Source: Laetiporus sulphureus 93-53 (Eukaryota; Basidiomycota; Agaricomycetes; Polyporales; Laetiporaceae). Taken from it: 64,000 nt of DNA. Shown here in pieces: positions 33,265-44,939 of the stretch. The translations under genes were made by a program, and so were the position numbers. Numbering within the stretch: position 1 is the stretch's first letter; every line of letters starts with the position of its first letter. The notes under the pieces were generated by a model, which was not told the origin of the DNA, did not search any database, and worked only from the letters and a program-made list of their open reading frames with translations. Location of the stretch: contig NW_024468523.1 of the NCBI RefSeq assembly GCF_001632365.1, positions 491,635 through 555,634 of the forward strand. The letters run 5' to 3'.

Positions 33265-34454
33265 CTATGTTGCAACTACACCCTTACGCATGGTATCCCT
33301 GTGATACTGGTATCGTAGAGGATCGTCCTTGTACACCGGCCAGCTACCACCGTAGCCCATGGCATAGCCTGCCGCCTTGGCTCCCCATTCGAGAAGCGGC
33401 CGCCAAAACATCGCAGGAGGCCGAGGTTCAGATGCGCGAGAATGCTTCCGCCGCCGCCTTTTTTGATGGGTATCTTTCAATGCATACACCGATGCGGTTG
33501 GAATTACAGAAACGACAGTACAGGAAATGTCGTTGTAGGAAGGATTGTGCGGGGACGGTAGGACCTCTGAGCCTGGCTTCAGGGATGTTATCTTGGGCGG
33601 CTCCGGTGGGTCTTTAGGGATCTCAGCTAAAAACATCTGAGGATGTGGTGATGGAAGTTTGGCTTGTACATGAAGGATCTTCTTGTCACTTTGCGGGTGC
33701 GACTACACGGATATGAGTAAGCTATTTGAATGGAACGGTGCATCAGAAGTCACGCACATGAAAGATCTTTTCCCCTTCCTGCTCAATCCACCCGAAGTCT
33801 ACGGCGACCGCTTGTGCTTGAGATCTTCGTCGCTCCGCCTCCACGTCATCATCTTCGCATTCAGGTTCCTTCACACTGTGGACGATTAGCAAGTGTATTT
33901 GCATTTGCACACGAGGAGGGCTGACTTTAGAGCCGGGATTGGCTGAGCACTCAATGAGACAGGTTTAGGAGGTAGCCTCTCTGACACAAGACGGAAAGCT
34001 GCTGTCATTGTGAGCCAGATCGCGCGATGCCAGCCACGAAAACAGACGAACGCATAGACTCCACCAAGTCTGTCCCCGCCTCGTCATTCCGTTTCGTCTT
34101 TCGCTTCTTTTTCTTTCTTAAATGCTCCTCTTCATCGGCCATTGACGCGTCCATACTGAGATAAACATCACCGAGAGATCTCTTCACCAACTGCTCTAGC
34201 TCGCTGAGCAATTTGCTGCGATTCTCGTCCGTCTCACCAGACCTAATGACAACATCGTCGTCTTTAAGGGCAGCGCGCGTAGTGATTTCGAGAGCGTCGC
34301 CGTTGAGGGTAGGATTTGAGAACTTTGGCACCGTAAACATGAGATGGACGTTGTCGGGGTGAGTAAAACTCGAATCTCGATCCTTTGTTTGGATCGGAAG
34401 CCTTTGGTATACAACGCCACGTGGTGATCGTACCCTTAACCCGATCTCCCTCAT
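33265..34454 (-). CDS. Uncharacterised conserved-looking protein, about four exons
   Basis: The start MREIGLRVRSPRGVVYQRLP lies at 34454. Exon 1 continues with DNVHLMFTVPKFSNPTLNGD and a Lys-rich stretch (KKKKRKTKR) that could be a nuclear localisation signal. Introns near 34050-34010 and 33935-33885 join AAFRLVSERLPPKPVSL and the acidic EPECEDDDVEAERRRSQ. The final exon carries PKDPPEPPKIT, a second basic run (KRRRRKHSRA) and FWRPLLEWGAKAAGYAMGYG, then SWPVYKDDPLRYQYHRD. I recognise no family. The last intron is the weakest join. Its start codon is 39 bp from that of the Nop15-like gene on the other strand, so co-regulation is plausible. Confidence 0.6.
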
Positions 34455-34493
34455 CCGCGCCTGTACAACCCTGCTTTCTCTCTTCCTCCAAAA
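34455..34493. promoter_or_regulatory. Extremely short divergent intergenic region (39 bp)
   Basis: The start codons of the uncharacterised minus gene and the Nop15-like plus gene are separated by 39 bp, including a pyrimidine run CTTTCTCTCTTCCTCC just before the plus-strand ATG. Core promoters must overlap the neighbouring coding sequence or 5' UTRs. Confidence 0.5.
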
Positions 34494-37053
34494 ATGTCTG
34501 CACATCCAGAAACACCACAAAAGCCGATGAAGCGCAAGAAATTGCGCGCTCTCCATTCGGCGCAGTCCGATGCAGCTCCCAGCGTGCCGAAGCCGGCAGA
34601 CCAGCCGCAGAAGAAGAAAAAACATCGAGAGGATATGTCTGCATCTTCACTACAGGCCGAACAGCCAGCATCGTCTACAAAACGCGAGACTGTACGCACA
34701 AATACGGCACCCGCTGTACAGCCGCCTCTGCCGCCATCGACTCACGGCGATGCGCGCGAAAAAGCAGGTAAGAAACGGCGCGATAAAGCGGAAGGACTTG
34801 TTTCCATTCCCCCTCCAGCTGTTACATCGGCGTCTCAGGAGGCAGAAAAACATGTTGATAAGGGGGAAGCTGGAGAGAGGAAGGAGAAACGGAAGAAGGC
34901 TAAGGCGAATGCATCCGCACCTGCTGTCGCTCCGGCGAGTGTCCCTGCATCCGTCGCTCAACCCAAGGATGATGAACAAGAGACCCAAGCATCTGCAAAG
35001 AAAATAAAGCGAAAGCAAAAGGCCCAGGCGAGTGTTCTTGCACCTGTGGAGCCACCGAAGACTGCAGCAACAACATCTACGCCTGAGCAGCAGCCCAAGA
35101 AACGCAAACGAAAGGCAGACGCGGACTCGAAGTCTGCCGCGCCTGAAACCGCCACGCAGGACACGTCTAAGGAAGCAGCAGGCGAACTGCAGCCGACGGC
35201 GGGAGACGTGAGTATCGCAGACACCACCAAGCAGAGCAGGAAAAAGAGAAGGCTACAGGCCGGCGTGGTTGCCACGCCAGCGGCGCAGCCTGTTAAGGCA
35301 CCAGAGGCAGCCAAGAGTCTGCACGGACAGGCAGGACAGGAGAAGGAGGAGAACGCGCAATTTAATGCCGCTCTTACTGACGAAGCCGTGCCTATCGCCT
35401 CTGAGAAGAAGAAAAGCAAGCAGAGGAAGCAAGTTGTGGCGGAACAGAGCAGCAAAAAGCTGCCTGCATCTGCAGCGCTCGCTGAACCCGAGGAGCTTTC
35501 CAGCAAGAAGGCGAAGACCGAGTCGAGTGCCCTGAAAGCCTCGCAGGCTGCTCCAGCAAAGGAGAGCTTGAAGAGCCGCCGTGTCCGTGCTCTTGCAGAG
35601 GAAAAGGAACAGCCGTCGCAGCCTGCCCCCGCGACGGAGAAAAAGAAGGCAAAGCCGTCTCAACCCACTCCTGTGAAGGCGACTGCGACAGCATCACTCG
35701 CCTCCGCGAAGGAAAGCGGGAAGAGGTCACAAGCAGCTTCTAAGGAGAAGTCGGTGTTAAAGGATCCGGCTGAGGAAAGAGTGAAGGCGCAGCTTGCCCT
35801 TGCGAAGGAGACCGGGAAGTCTCCTGCAAAGGAAAGCGCGAAGAGGTCGAAAACTCTACCCGCGAAGGAGGCCACGAAAAGGCCTGTGACGAAGGTCCCA
35901 GCGAAAACTGCACCAGTTCCCAAAGCGAAGAAAGCGGCGAAGACAAAATCCCCATCTCCTCCACCAGAAGCTTCTGAATCCGATGAGGACGAGGAGGAAG
36001 CTGTCTCCATTAGCGGTGTGGAGGTTGAAGAGGAGGAGGAGGAGGAGGAGGGGGCAACTAGTGATGACGAGGACGAAGAATCAGTCATCTCGGGTAGCGA
36101 TAAAGAGAACGAGGAAGAAGTGGAGGAGTCGCTGGCAGGCAGCGACAAGGAGAACGAAGAAGAGGATGAAGAACATTTGTCCGGCTTTTCCACGGACGAT
36201 GACGACTCTTCCGACGACGAGAGGGCGGAAGAGTGGGAGAATGTTGGCGTGTCAGAGCTGCCGACCGTCTCCAAGGACGATGCGGTCGTGAAGCAGAAGC
36301 TGGCGAAGGCGAAAAAGTATCCGGTATGCATTATTCCCTTCTCGACACACTCTCTGTCCTGAGTTCCGCTTGTTGTGCAGAGCGAAGACCGCGGAGTGAT
36401 CTACCTCGGCAGGATACCGCACGGGTTCTACGAAGACGAGATGCGCGCATACTTCTCGCAATTCGGCACCGTCACGCGTCTCCGGATCTCACGTAACAAG
36501 AAGGTACGTCGCTCATTCCATTCATCTACAACCTATTCGCTCGTCCGTTCTAACAATGCCATTCATAGACCGGCCACTCGAAACACTACGCGTTCATCGA
36601 GTTCGACTCCGCATCTGTCGCGAAGATCGTCGCGGAGACGATGGACAACTACCTCCTCATGGGACACATCCTCAAGTGCAAGGTTATTCCGAAGGATCAA
36701 GCCCACCCCAAGCTGTGGGTCGGCGCGGGCAGGAAGTGGCGCACCGTGCCGCGCGCCCGTGTGGTAAGGACGCAGCACAACAAGGTGCGTTGTGGATCAG
36801 GATCGTTGAACTGCGTCGATATGGTGTTTTATTGACGACTGATCAACCACAGAAACGCACGGGGAAAGAGCAGGAGAAGGCGGAGGAGCGGCTGCTCCAG
36901 CGCCAGAGCCTGAAGAAGCGCAAGCTGGAGGAGGCAGGCATCGACTACGATTTTGAAGCCGTTGCATACGTGCGTCTTCCAGGATTTCTCAACCTCCATA
37001 CACGCTCTGATGTCATCTTGCAGAAAAAGAAGGGGAAGCTTTCCACGGCGTGA
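34494..37053 (+). CDS. Nop15/NIFK-like nucleolar RRM protein with long charged N-terminus
   Basis: Five exons (34494-36323, 36381-36503, 36569-36784, 36853-36969, 37024-37053) give 771 residues. The C-terminal ~200 residues contain one RRM: RNP2 [11 protein letters not shown]1 KHYAFIEF, then the Nop15/NIFK-typical [20 protein letters not shown] and a basic tail ([18 protein letters not shown]). Nop15/NIFK assists 60S ribosomal subunit assembly in the nucleolus. Yeast Nop15 has about 220 residues; here some 570 residues of alternating KKK/KRK, Ala/Pro and KES or KET repeats followed by Glu/Asp-rich blocks precede the RRM, resembling Nopp140-type disordered tails. The low-complexity frame stays open for 1.8 kb without an intron, which supports it being coding. 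Confidence 0.88.
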
Positions 37054-38107
37054 ACATTGATGCTCGTCCTTTTCTCTGTTGGATATCCGTCTTGCCTCTG
37101 TTCGCTTGTTCAGTCTCATTACTAGATCTCTGTCCTCGACCATGCAGTCTCTACGGTTGACACAGGCGCAGGACCTGTTCAGGTCTTACTACGTGATGCT
37201 TTAGTCTCTGGGATTCGTTGCTAGATCTGGCATGCTGTAGCATCTATTTTCGTTCCAGGAACTAGGCCTTTCTTGCATTTATCGGTGCTACCGGTGCGCA
37301 GTATCATTTCTACGGCCTTGGAATCTGCCATCGTCGTTGATGGCCTTCAATATGACAAACATGGCCCTGTTCCGGTGCTACGGTCGCATTTTCCATGGCA
37401 TGATTTCGTTACTCGTCAGAACCTCCCACCTTCGGCCTTTTACAGGCTATCCCACAGCCGAGGGCGTACGTCCCAGTGGCGTCTGCGTGGGGTTGCTAAG
37501 CCAAGACCATGACAGCGGTATGACGTGCCTGACAGCGAGCCCACAGCAGCAGCTAGGTGCCGGTGTCGTTGTCACCACACATGCCGTGCAGTGCACACTA
37601 CGGGCCGGATCCAGTTAGCCCGACAGGTCCCAATGGGGTGCTCGGGCTCCGCACCGCCTTTGCGTGATGATGTTTGACGTACGAACGTGCATCGGCGTGC
37701 CCCGTGCGCGGGTTGGATATTGCTTACTGAGCGCAGGGCGGCGGCGGCGTGCGCTGGAATTTGGTCGAGACCAGTTCCAGGGGGTTCTTGCTTGGCTGCG
37801 CGAGGATCCTTGCAAATGGCGCTGATTACACCAGGGACGTTGATGATTTCGTATCGTGGAGCGAAACTCTGTTGGGCGTTGAGTGCTAGAACATGACTTT
37901 TTCCCCCCGCTGGGCGCATTTACATAACCGTGAAGACGTGATTGGCACTGTAGTGTGTGCGTCAGTCGTTGGTTCCGTCTTCTCTCTCCCGTCCAGGACA
38001 GCCTGGGCAATGTACGCCGAACAAGATTATTTGCACTCAACTCGATAGTCTCGAATCACAAGTATAGCTGGCAGTCTCGAATAGTCCCTCATCTCGTACG
38101 TTCCATC
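37054..38107. other. Intergenic region, no gene recognised
   Basis: Open frames on both strands between 37270 and 38040 overlap and match no family known to me. Confidence 0.5.
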
Positions 38108-38353
38108 CTACAGCCTCCCCTTAGCCTTCCCCCTCCCCTTCCCCTCATCCCTCTTCGCCTCCTTCAACGACCCCCTCCCTGACCCGCGCCCATAATCCGC
38201 CGCCTGCTCGCCCCTGTTGTGCGCCACCACCTGTGGGTTCTCCTCCTGATTTCCCATGAGCTGTTCCTTTGGATTGTCCTCTGGTCGGTTATCCGACGGC
38301 TCGGACGGCTCTGCGAAGCGCGAGGTCTCGAGTTGAGGAGCTTTGGGCGGCAT
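38108..38353 (-). CDS. Small hydrophilic hypothetical protein (81 aa)
   Basis: An intact frame starts MPPKAPQLETSRFAEPSEPS and ends in a Gly/Arg/Lys-rich tail (GRGSGRGSLKEAKRDEGKGR). Composition is that of a small disordered, possibly RNA-binding protein. No family was recognised; similarity across polypores would be needed to confirm it. Confidence 0.4.
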   Translation of the reverse strand: MPPKAPQLETSRFAEPSEPSDNRPEDNPKEQLMGNQEENPQVVAHNRGEQAADYGRGSGRGSLKEAKRDEGKGRGKAKGRL

Positions 38354-38973
38354 GGTGATGTGAAAGTTGTTTGAGTATGCGATGCTTGATCAACTGGGCG
38401 CGTTATCTTTGAGAGAAATGTTTCTAGTATTTGATATAGAAGAGCATACGCTTTTCAACTCCTGTAGCTGTCGTTACGCGACAGAGACGTTATCGTGTTA
38501 TGATGAAATGTGCGCAGGCGATGCAGTCGCTTGCAATGTATGTCCTGTCCTTCTACGTCATGGACGCCCCCCACCGCTCCATCATTGTGAGAACTCCACC
38601 GATCGCAAGTTGGTTCCGCACAATCAAACATACACACCTTCCTATCTCGGACACTCCACAATTTCCCACGCTCGGCATTTCTTTCAGTCAATCGCGGGGC
38701 GAATCGAAGCAGTATGCATCGGGCAAGGAGCGTGGGTATATTCATTACATGCAGCCCGCAGCGCGTCCTGCGCGTTCACGCATACAAGGCTGCGATACAT
38801 TACAGTGAACGTAACAGTCTGGCGCACACACGCGCGCGCCATCCACGAGAGTGAGTGACTAAGTAATGAGAGCATAAATACATCATGCAGCGACGGGATA
38901 GAGACATTGAGCAGCAGTGTGAGTGATGAAGCAAGAAATGGAAGCGGGAAGGAAACGTCTGGCATACACTCAA
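38354..38973. other. Intergenic region 3' of phosphate transporter A
   Basis: Only short overlapping frames. It presumably holds the 3' end of the transporter transcript and the 5' flank of the small ORF. Confidence 0.45.
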
Positions 38974-41219
38974 TTATGAGTCTCCTGAAGCAGCGACACC
39001 TGCATAGAAGACAAAGACGAGTCAGCGCTGGATGGTGGACAAGGGTATGAGGCAGTGCTGACCTTCGATGAACCCTTCCTGCTTCTCGTTCGAGAGGTCT
39101 TCCAACGTCTCGTTCTTCGTTTCCCTGATTAGCAACGTCGAGAAAACGCCCGTCAACATAAACAGCGCCAATATCTCAATACTGCATCGGCCATCCGTCA
39201 GCCACCGCTCCTCCCACCAAAACACAATACAGCCAACTCACATGTGCTTCACAAAGTGGTTCGTCCCGCCAATGTTGGCCAACCGCGCAAAGCCGACCTG
39301 CGAAATGACCGCGCCGAGCTTCCCGCTCGCGGCCGAGATACCGTGGCTCGTCGACCGGTAGCGCGTCGGGAAGGCCTCGCCGGGGACGATGAACGTCGTC
39401 GTGTTCGGCCCAAAGTTCTCGAAAAAGTTCGCGAGGCAGTACAGAAACACAAACGCGCCTTTTGCGCTCGTCGTCGCCGTCAGCTTGTCAAAGCCAAAGC
39501 CTGCACGCACGTCCTTGACTCAGCAACACCGCTCTCGCGGTATGAGAAGAACGCACCCATGATGACGAAGAGAATCGTGAGCATGATGAAGCCCATGAGC
39601 TGGAGTGGCTTGCGGCCCCACCTGTCGATGACGAGGAATGACGCCCAGTAGCCGGGAATGTACCCAGCGACGGTGAGTATGATGTTCCCGACACAGATGT
39701 TGTGCAGGTTCGTGTATATCTTGCGCGTCCCCGTCAAGCCGTTGCTTGGCGTGCCAAAGCCGATAGCCTCGAGGATGATAGACTGGTTCAGGCCCAAACC
39801 GTAAAACGCAATCTGCATCACGATCCTCATTCAGCCGACGCTCGTCGATACGAAGAAAAAAACAAAACGAAGACTCACGTCCAGCGCGAACCACGAGTAC
39901 GCACACCCGATCAACAGCTTGAGGTTCTCCCACTTGGAGTAGTACGCCAAGAAGTCGCGCTTGCTCGCCTTTGGCGCCTGCACGCGCTGCACGACCGCGT
40001 CCGGGTCGACAAAGTAGCTGCCCGTCGTGAGGAAGTTCTCGACGTCCTGCGACGCCTGCTTCACGTTGCGCTCGACGTCCATCGTGAAACGCGGTGTCTC
40101 TGGGATCGTCAGCCGGAAGTAGAGCGCGACCGCGCCTGGCACACAGCCCAGCCCGATCAGGATGCGCCACATGGCGTCGACGCAGGGCGTGTCAGCGGGC
40201 CCGTTTATCAGCGTGTCCTTGTATCCCACAACGATGACGAGGGCGACGATTGAGCCGGCTGGTGACGGCTGGTGAGCGGCAAATCCAGATAGGAAAAGGG
40301 TGCGGAGACGTACTGAGCTGACCCCAGCCCTGGTTTGCGAACACAGCGGTCATAAGCCGGCCGCGTGAGCGCGCTGAGGCGAATTCGGAAGAGATGACGG
40401 CGCTGAGAGGATAGTCGCCTCCGATCCCGATTCCCATCTGCGCGGCACATTCGAGGAGTGAGAGGCGGCGTTGGCGAAGGTGTTTGTGAACGGACTTACG
40501 AAAACTCTCCAGACGATGATGACACCCAACACATTGACTGCGTGCGCCTCGCCGGCGACCGCCTGGCCGAATGTCGCGACGATGATAATCATGAGCTCGA
40601 TACCATCTGTCCGACGCGCATAGTCTTCTTAGTCAATTTCTCGTATACTGGTAAGACGTAGACTCACACATCCTCTTACGTCCGACGACATCAGCCAGCC
40701 AGCCGAAGAGAAACTGGCCGATAATGTTGCCCATTGGCGTGGCGACCTTGACGCCAAGACTTTCGTTGGTGGTGAGAGCGCCATCTGGCGTAGAACTATT
40801 ATTTAGCGCAAGCTGATGGCTCGTGAGGAGAGCTGACTTTTTCCATACACGTAGCCCAACATGGTCGACGCAATGTTGATAGCAAAAATATCATAGCTGC
40901 AGTATCGACCAGTAATGAATATAACGTGCATATATATGCGAGGATAAGTAGACGACTTACGCATCTGTGAAGAAGCCGACACCGGCGACCAGCATCACCT
41001 TGATGTGGAACCAACTGCGCCGCGGTCGCGAAGATCAGCAACCAAAGCTACATTAAATTTGAACGAGTCAACTGACCTGAACTTGGCATTGTCGACCTCT
41101 GCTAGCGCCGCTCGTCGCCTCTCATCGAGCGCGTAGGCAGTGTTGGTCTCATGACCGACCTTCTCCAAGGGGCGATCGGAGCTGCTGGTAGACCCTTTGT
41201 CCATGATCTCGGAGGCCAT
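38974..41219 (-). CDS. PHO84-type phosphate:H+ symporter A (major facilitator superfamily)
   Basis: Many short exons run from [17 protein letters not shown] at 41219 to a stop at 38974. Landmarks in order are [17 protein letters not shown] helix 1, [30 protein letters not shown] (PHS signature), [110 protein letters not shown] and [13 protein letters not shown]. These define the phosphate:proton symporter family of plasma-membrane MFS carriers with 12 helices. The paralogue at 44940-47222 points the other way. Such genes are usually induced by phosphate starvation through a CACGTG-binding factor, but I find no clear CACGTG upstream of 41219. Confidence 0.92.
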
Positions 41220-44200
41220 CTCGCGAATCAAAATGCTAGCAAACGAAGAGCGTGTGCGGCTAGCAGGATGGTTGTGGGCGCGAGGAAGTGAGGGACGGGA
41301 AGGGGCGGTCGATAGCGGCGGGGACTTTTAAGGACAGGCATCTTCTAGTCCGGCACGCGGGCGTCCCGCACGCTGATGAAATTGGGTAGCTCGTATGCAG
41401 GACTCGGCTGATGCGAGAGGATTCTCCCATGCTTCGCGTTCCTTGCACGTTCGTAGTCCCCGGCCAATCACAGCCCGCCCTTCTTGGCGTCAGTCGCCCA
41501 CGTTTGCCACCGACCGCGCGCACTCGAGAGTCGCTCATTCCAGCGCCCAGCTCTGCAGCCGGGGAACCTGGAGCTCTTCGTCGTCCGCTCCTCTCGCTCG
41601 AAGTTTTCACTTGCGAGTCCAAGCTCCGTAGAGAGATAAGCCTCGTTGGTGATACTTTGAATCCTACGTTTGACAGATCTTCCTACCATGTGCTACCATC
41701 ACACGCGGAGACCCCTCCTCTGAACTCTCGCCTGCTATAAGTTCGGTGGCTCGCTTCGATAGTCGCGGCGTTCTCACAGCTGTAGTGCTCGTCGATTCAT
41801 CTCCCGCCTTGGTCATGCAGTCTATTAATTCTCTTACGTTTGCCGCAACTCTATCCGGGGTGCCAGAGAGCAGGGACTTTTGGATGGTGCCTGTGTCGCG
41901 ATTGCGTACCACCCCGGCTGAGGCCTGAGGCGCGGAAGCTCCGTAATTTGTGAATGGCCTCTCGCGACAATTCAGTCCTCCCTCTCAATTATCACCGTGC
42001 GCTACGTATCGATGCAGTCTTCTCTACCCCCTACAAAACGAGGGTCGTAAACGTCCATGTCTTGGCTGTGGGTAAGACAGCGCCGTAGTGTGCTCACTGT
42101 ATTGTCCTAGTGTTGTCCAGGCCGCCAACGTGCTGCGCTCGTATTCTCAATCATTATCCCTGCCAACGCGTTCAGCTATCCTTGCACGGTTGTGCACTGC
42201 CTTCTGCGAGCGCACTGCAGCTCTGCCGCTTGTCATGTCATCGCCACAACCCGCATCACCATCACCTGCGCGCCACTATCGCAAGCCACCAATCGCCCCT
42301 TATGCATAATCTCCGGGTCGTCTGATCCGCGAGTCATGAACGTGTCCCGTAGGTTCTGTCACTGACGTTGTATTCTTAATCGGATGATTTCCATGCGACG
42401 TAAATGTATTACGAGGCAATGATGGTGCTTACTGTCTTGTGTTACAGTTCATGATGCTTTGGCACTGGGCGCTCATTGTCAGAGTCTGCGTCCTACGTCG
42501 TGTAAACGGGTCTTCGAGAGGCTCTGGTCGTGTAGATGGATGTTACTCCACGGTGAACTTCTGCCGTACCATTGCACACATTTTCAAGCGAGTCGGTATG
42601 TGCCAGGAACTCTTCCCTCCCTCCATCCCGCCCGCTCTGTCGTTCGCACTTCCGTCTGGTTGACATGGCCTTAATAGACATGCGGCAATGCTAGCTCTGC
42701 ACCATCCGCCACATTGGCGTCGGTGTGCTCTCCACCTTCCATCGTCAACGCGTCTCTCCCAACACATCAATCACACCAACCTTGGCATGGATATTCGAAT
42801 TTCGAGAGCTGTCATGTTCTTCAGTCCTCCCACGACGAGAGCGGTGGTGCCTGCAGTTCTTGTCAAACTCTTCTCCTATCTCCTCACAACGTCCCTACCT
42901 GCAGAGAAAGAATGGTCGGATCATCCTCGCCATTATCGCTCACCCCGGATAACCTATCATATTTGTTGAGTTCAGAACGAAACCACCCCTTCTCTCATCG
43001 ATCTCCGGGACATAAGCGAACGCAGGCAGCGGATGTGTTCCACGGATCATGTCTGCAGTGCCTTCTTGAACTCTGCTCCTGCCTTCTTTCGGAACTGCGT
43101 TCGCGGCGGAGTGCTCGGACCAACCTCGCCGTCATCATTTGTTTTTGAGATCTCAAAATCCGCTGATTGAGACAGAAGATGACCTCTCTACCTCCGGAGA
43201 ACAACAGGTTCGAGAAGATAGTAAGTTCCATGTCGCATAACGCAGCATCTCAGCTGCAGTTCTGACGCACGTACCACATATGACGAATCCGCTCATCAGT
43301 AGCCGTTGCAAATCCAAGATATCCGCTGGTGAAACACGGGATGTCGCGCTCTGTGTCCTCCATAGCTTCGTGCCTCGCTCTGTTTCTTTCATCAAGTTGC
43401 AGGTCCTTATCCGCGGAAGCACGTCTTTAGACGTTGAGTTATTGTCATCATGCACAGATCGTGAACGAGCTGATGCACCGCTACCACGGTGTTGTCTCCC
43501 ACAGCCGTCGCTCGTCCTGTCTCTCTTGCGGGAGCGAACTGTCGTCTATGACATCTACATCAATCAGCTTCCAAACATCTCACCAGGTAGAAAGCCCACC
43601 AACGAAAGAGACGCCAAAACTTCACCTCTAACCTGATCATGGTGAGAGCGCCTCACCGGTATGCTTCTCTGTTGGTGGCGGTCTAGGTCCTACCTGACGC
43701 CTCTTACTACAAGCATGTGGAATGATCGCGCTGTTCGAGCGGCTGATCCTTATAACCGGGGAAGAACAGTAATCTCGGTTCCGTGGGCGATGCGAGCAGT
43801 TCGGTGTTCCATGGTAGCTGTCTTCCCCTGATGCTGTTGCAAAAGCCACCATTCATTGGTCTCGTACCCAAACCTCTCACCGAAAAAGAGGTTTGGGTAC
43901 GAGACCACCATTCATAGTGTCTACGCGTCTGGTCCTGACGATTGCAATTGCTTCGGATAAGTACGATATCTTTGGTTCGCCTGGCACTTTCCTAATTGAT
44001 CATCGTCAGACGTGACAGCATCTCACCTCTCCAGGAAGTTCAGACAGTCTCTCCAGTGTCCACGTAAACAGATGACTTTGATGTTTCAAACTCGAGCTTG
44101 TTGGATTGTTGGGCCAGACAAGGTTACTTTGAGGATACCCTGAAGGAGCGTTTCAATCGGGCCTCTCCTGTCTCGACCTCCTGATCTGATCTGATCATAG

Positions 44201-44939
44201 AGTACCCAGTGCAACCAGGATACGATCGCCCTCCTTGGAGAGGGAAATTGCGGTGGAAACCTATTTTCTCCCATGGCGTTCTCCCTCGCTGTCAAATAAC
44301 TAGCGCGCACGTTCGTGGCATATGCTAGCTAGGAAAGGAAAAGGTCTCGGCCGGGCTACTTACGGTAAAAGATCCCGCGCCCATCTGCGGCGCCTCCCTG
44401 CAGCAACATCGGTCGCGAACCCGTTACCAACTCTGGACTCATTATATTCACAGAGAAGCAGTACCCCATACGCTCCCTGACGGCGATCATTGGCAACGCT
44501 GCCTTTAGCGTGTTTCGCACGGGGTCTCGCGTGTTCGTACACCCACGCTATCTGGCTGTCGCCACAGCATCTACGGATGTCCAATCGGCTAGGCGGGTGA
44601 GGCCGGCTGTCGTTCCACGAACGACGAGTCGGGAGTCGGTTCCTGGGACCTTTCTCTCGACAGTGGCTTCGTCAATTACATATACCCGCGCTCCCACCGC
44701 CCTATTTGTTATTTCTGGCGTCATCTCCGTGCTTCTCTTCACGTCGACCGCATCTTCTCACGCTGTTTGTCTAGGCACCCAGCAGATCCGGAACCGCGAT
44801 CTGGCATGTGTATGTTATACCGCCGGCACCGATTCAGGTATAAAGCGATCTATGTGGCTCGCACCACACTTGTATTGACCCTCTTGATAAGCGTGCTCGT
44901 GCTCCACCGCGAATGAATTAGGCGTCTCGCTGCGCCCGT
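41220..44939. other. 3.7-kb region between divergent phosphate transporters; no firm gene
   Basis: Frames such as 41411-41740 plus, 41664-41912 minus, 42714-43148 plus and 43280-43636 plus overlap each other and have no domain. The 42714-43148 frame contains CxxC pairs (ACSSCQ, GSCLQC) but no partner exons. A foldback element sits at 43848-43915. The flanks presumably hold the promoters of both transporters. Confidence 0.5.
43848..43915. repeat. Foldback element: 21-bp inverted repeat with 9-bp flanking direct repeat
   Basis: Arms at 43857-43877 and 43887-43907 are exact reverse complements (TGGTCTCGTACCCAAACCTCT on the left, read in reverse on the right), around a 9-nt loop CACCGAAAA. ACCATTCAT occurs on both sides (43848-43856 and 43907-43915), like a 9-bp target duplication. 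Confidence 0.85.

Noticed and set aside
34650..36331. Long minus-strand ORFs opposite the Nop15-like gene (up to 223 codons, Ser/Leu-rich)
   Set aside because: They are mirror frames of Lys/Glu-rich codons; the plus strand has the RRM continuation and a clean start.
39520..40253. Long Arg/His-rich ORFs on both strands over phosphate transporter A
   Set aside because: Antisense and off-frame shadows of the transporter exons.
43280..43636. 118-codon ORF in the region between the phosphate transporters
   Set aside because: No recognisable motif, contains intron-like boundaries and competing frames; insufficient support.
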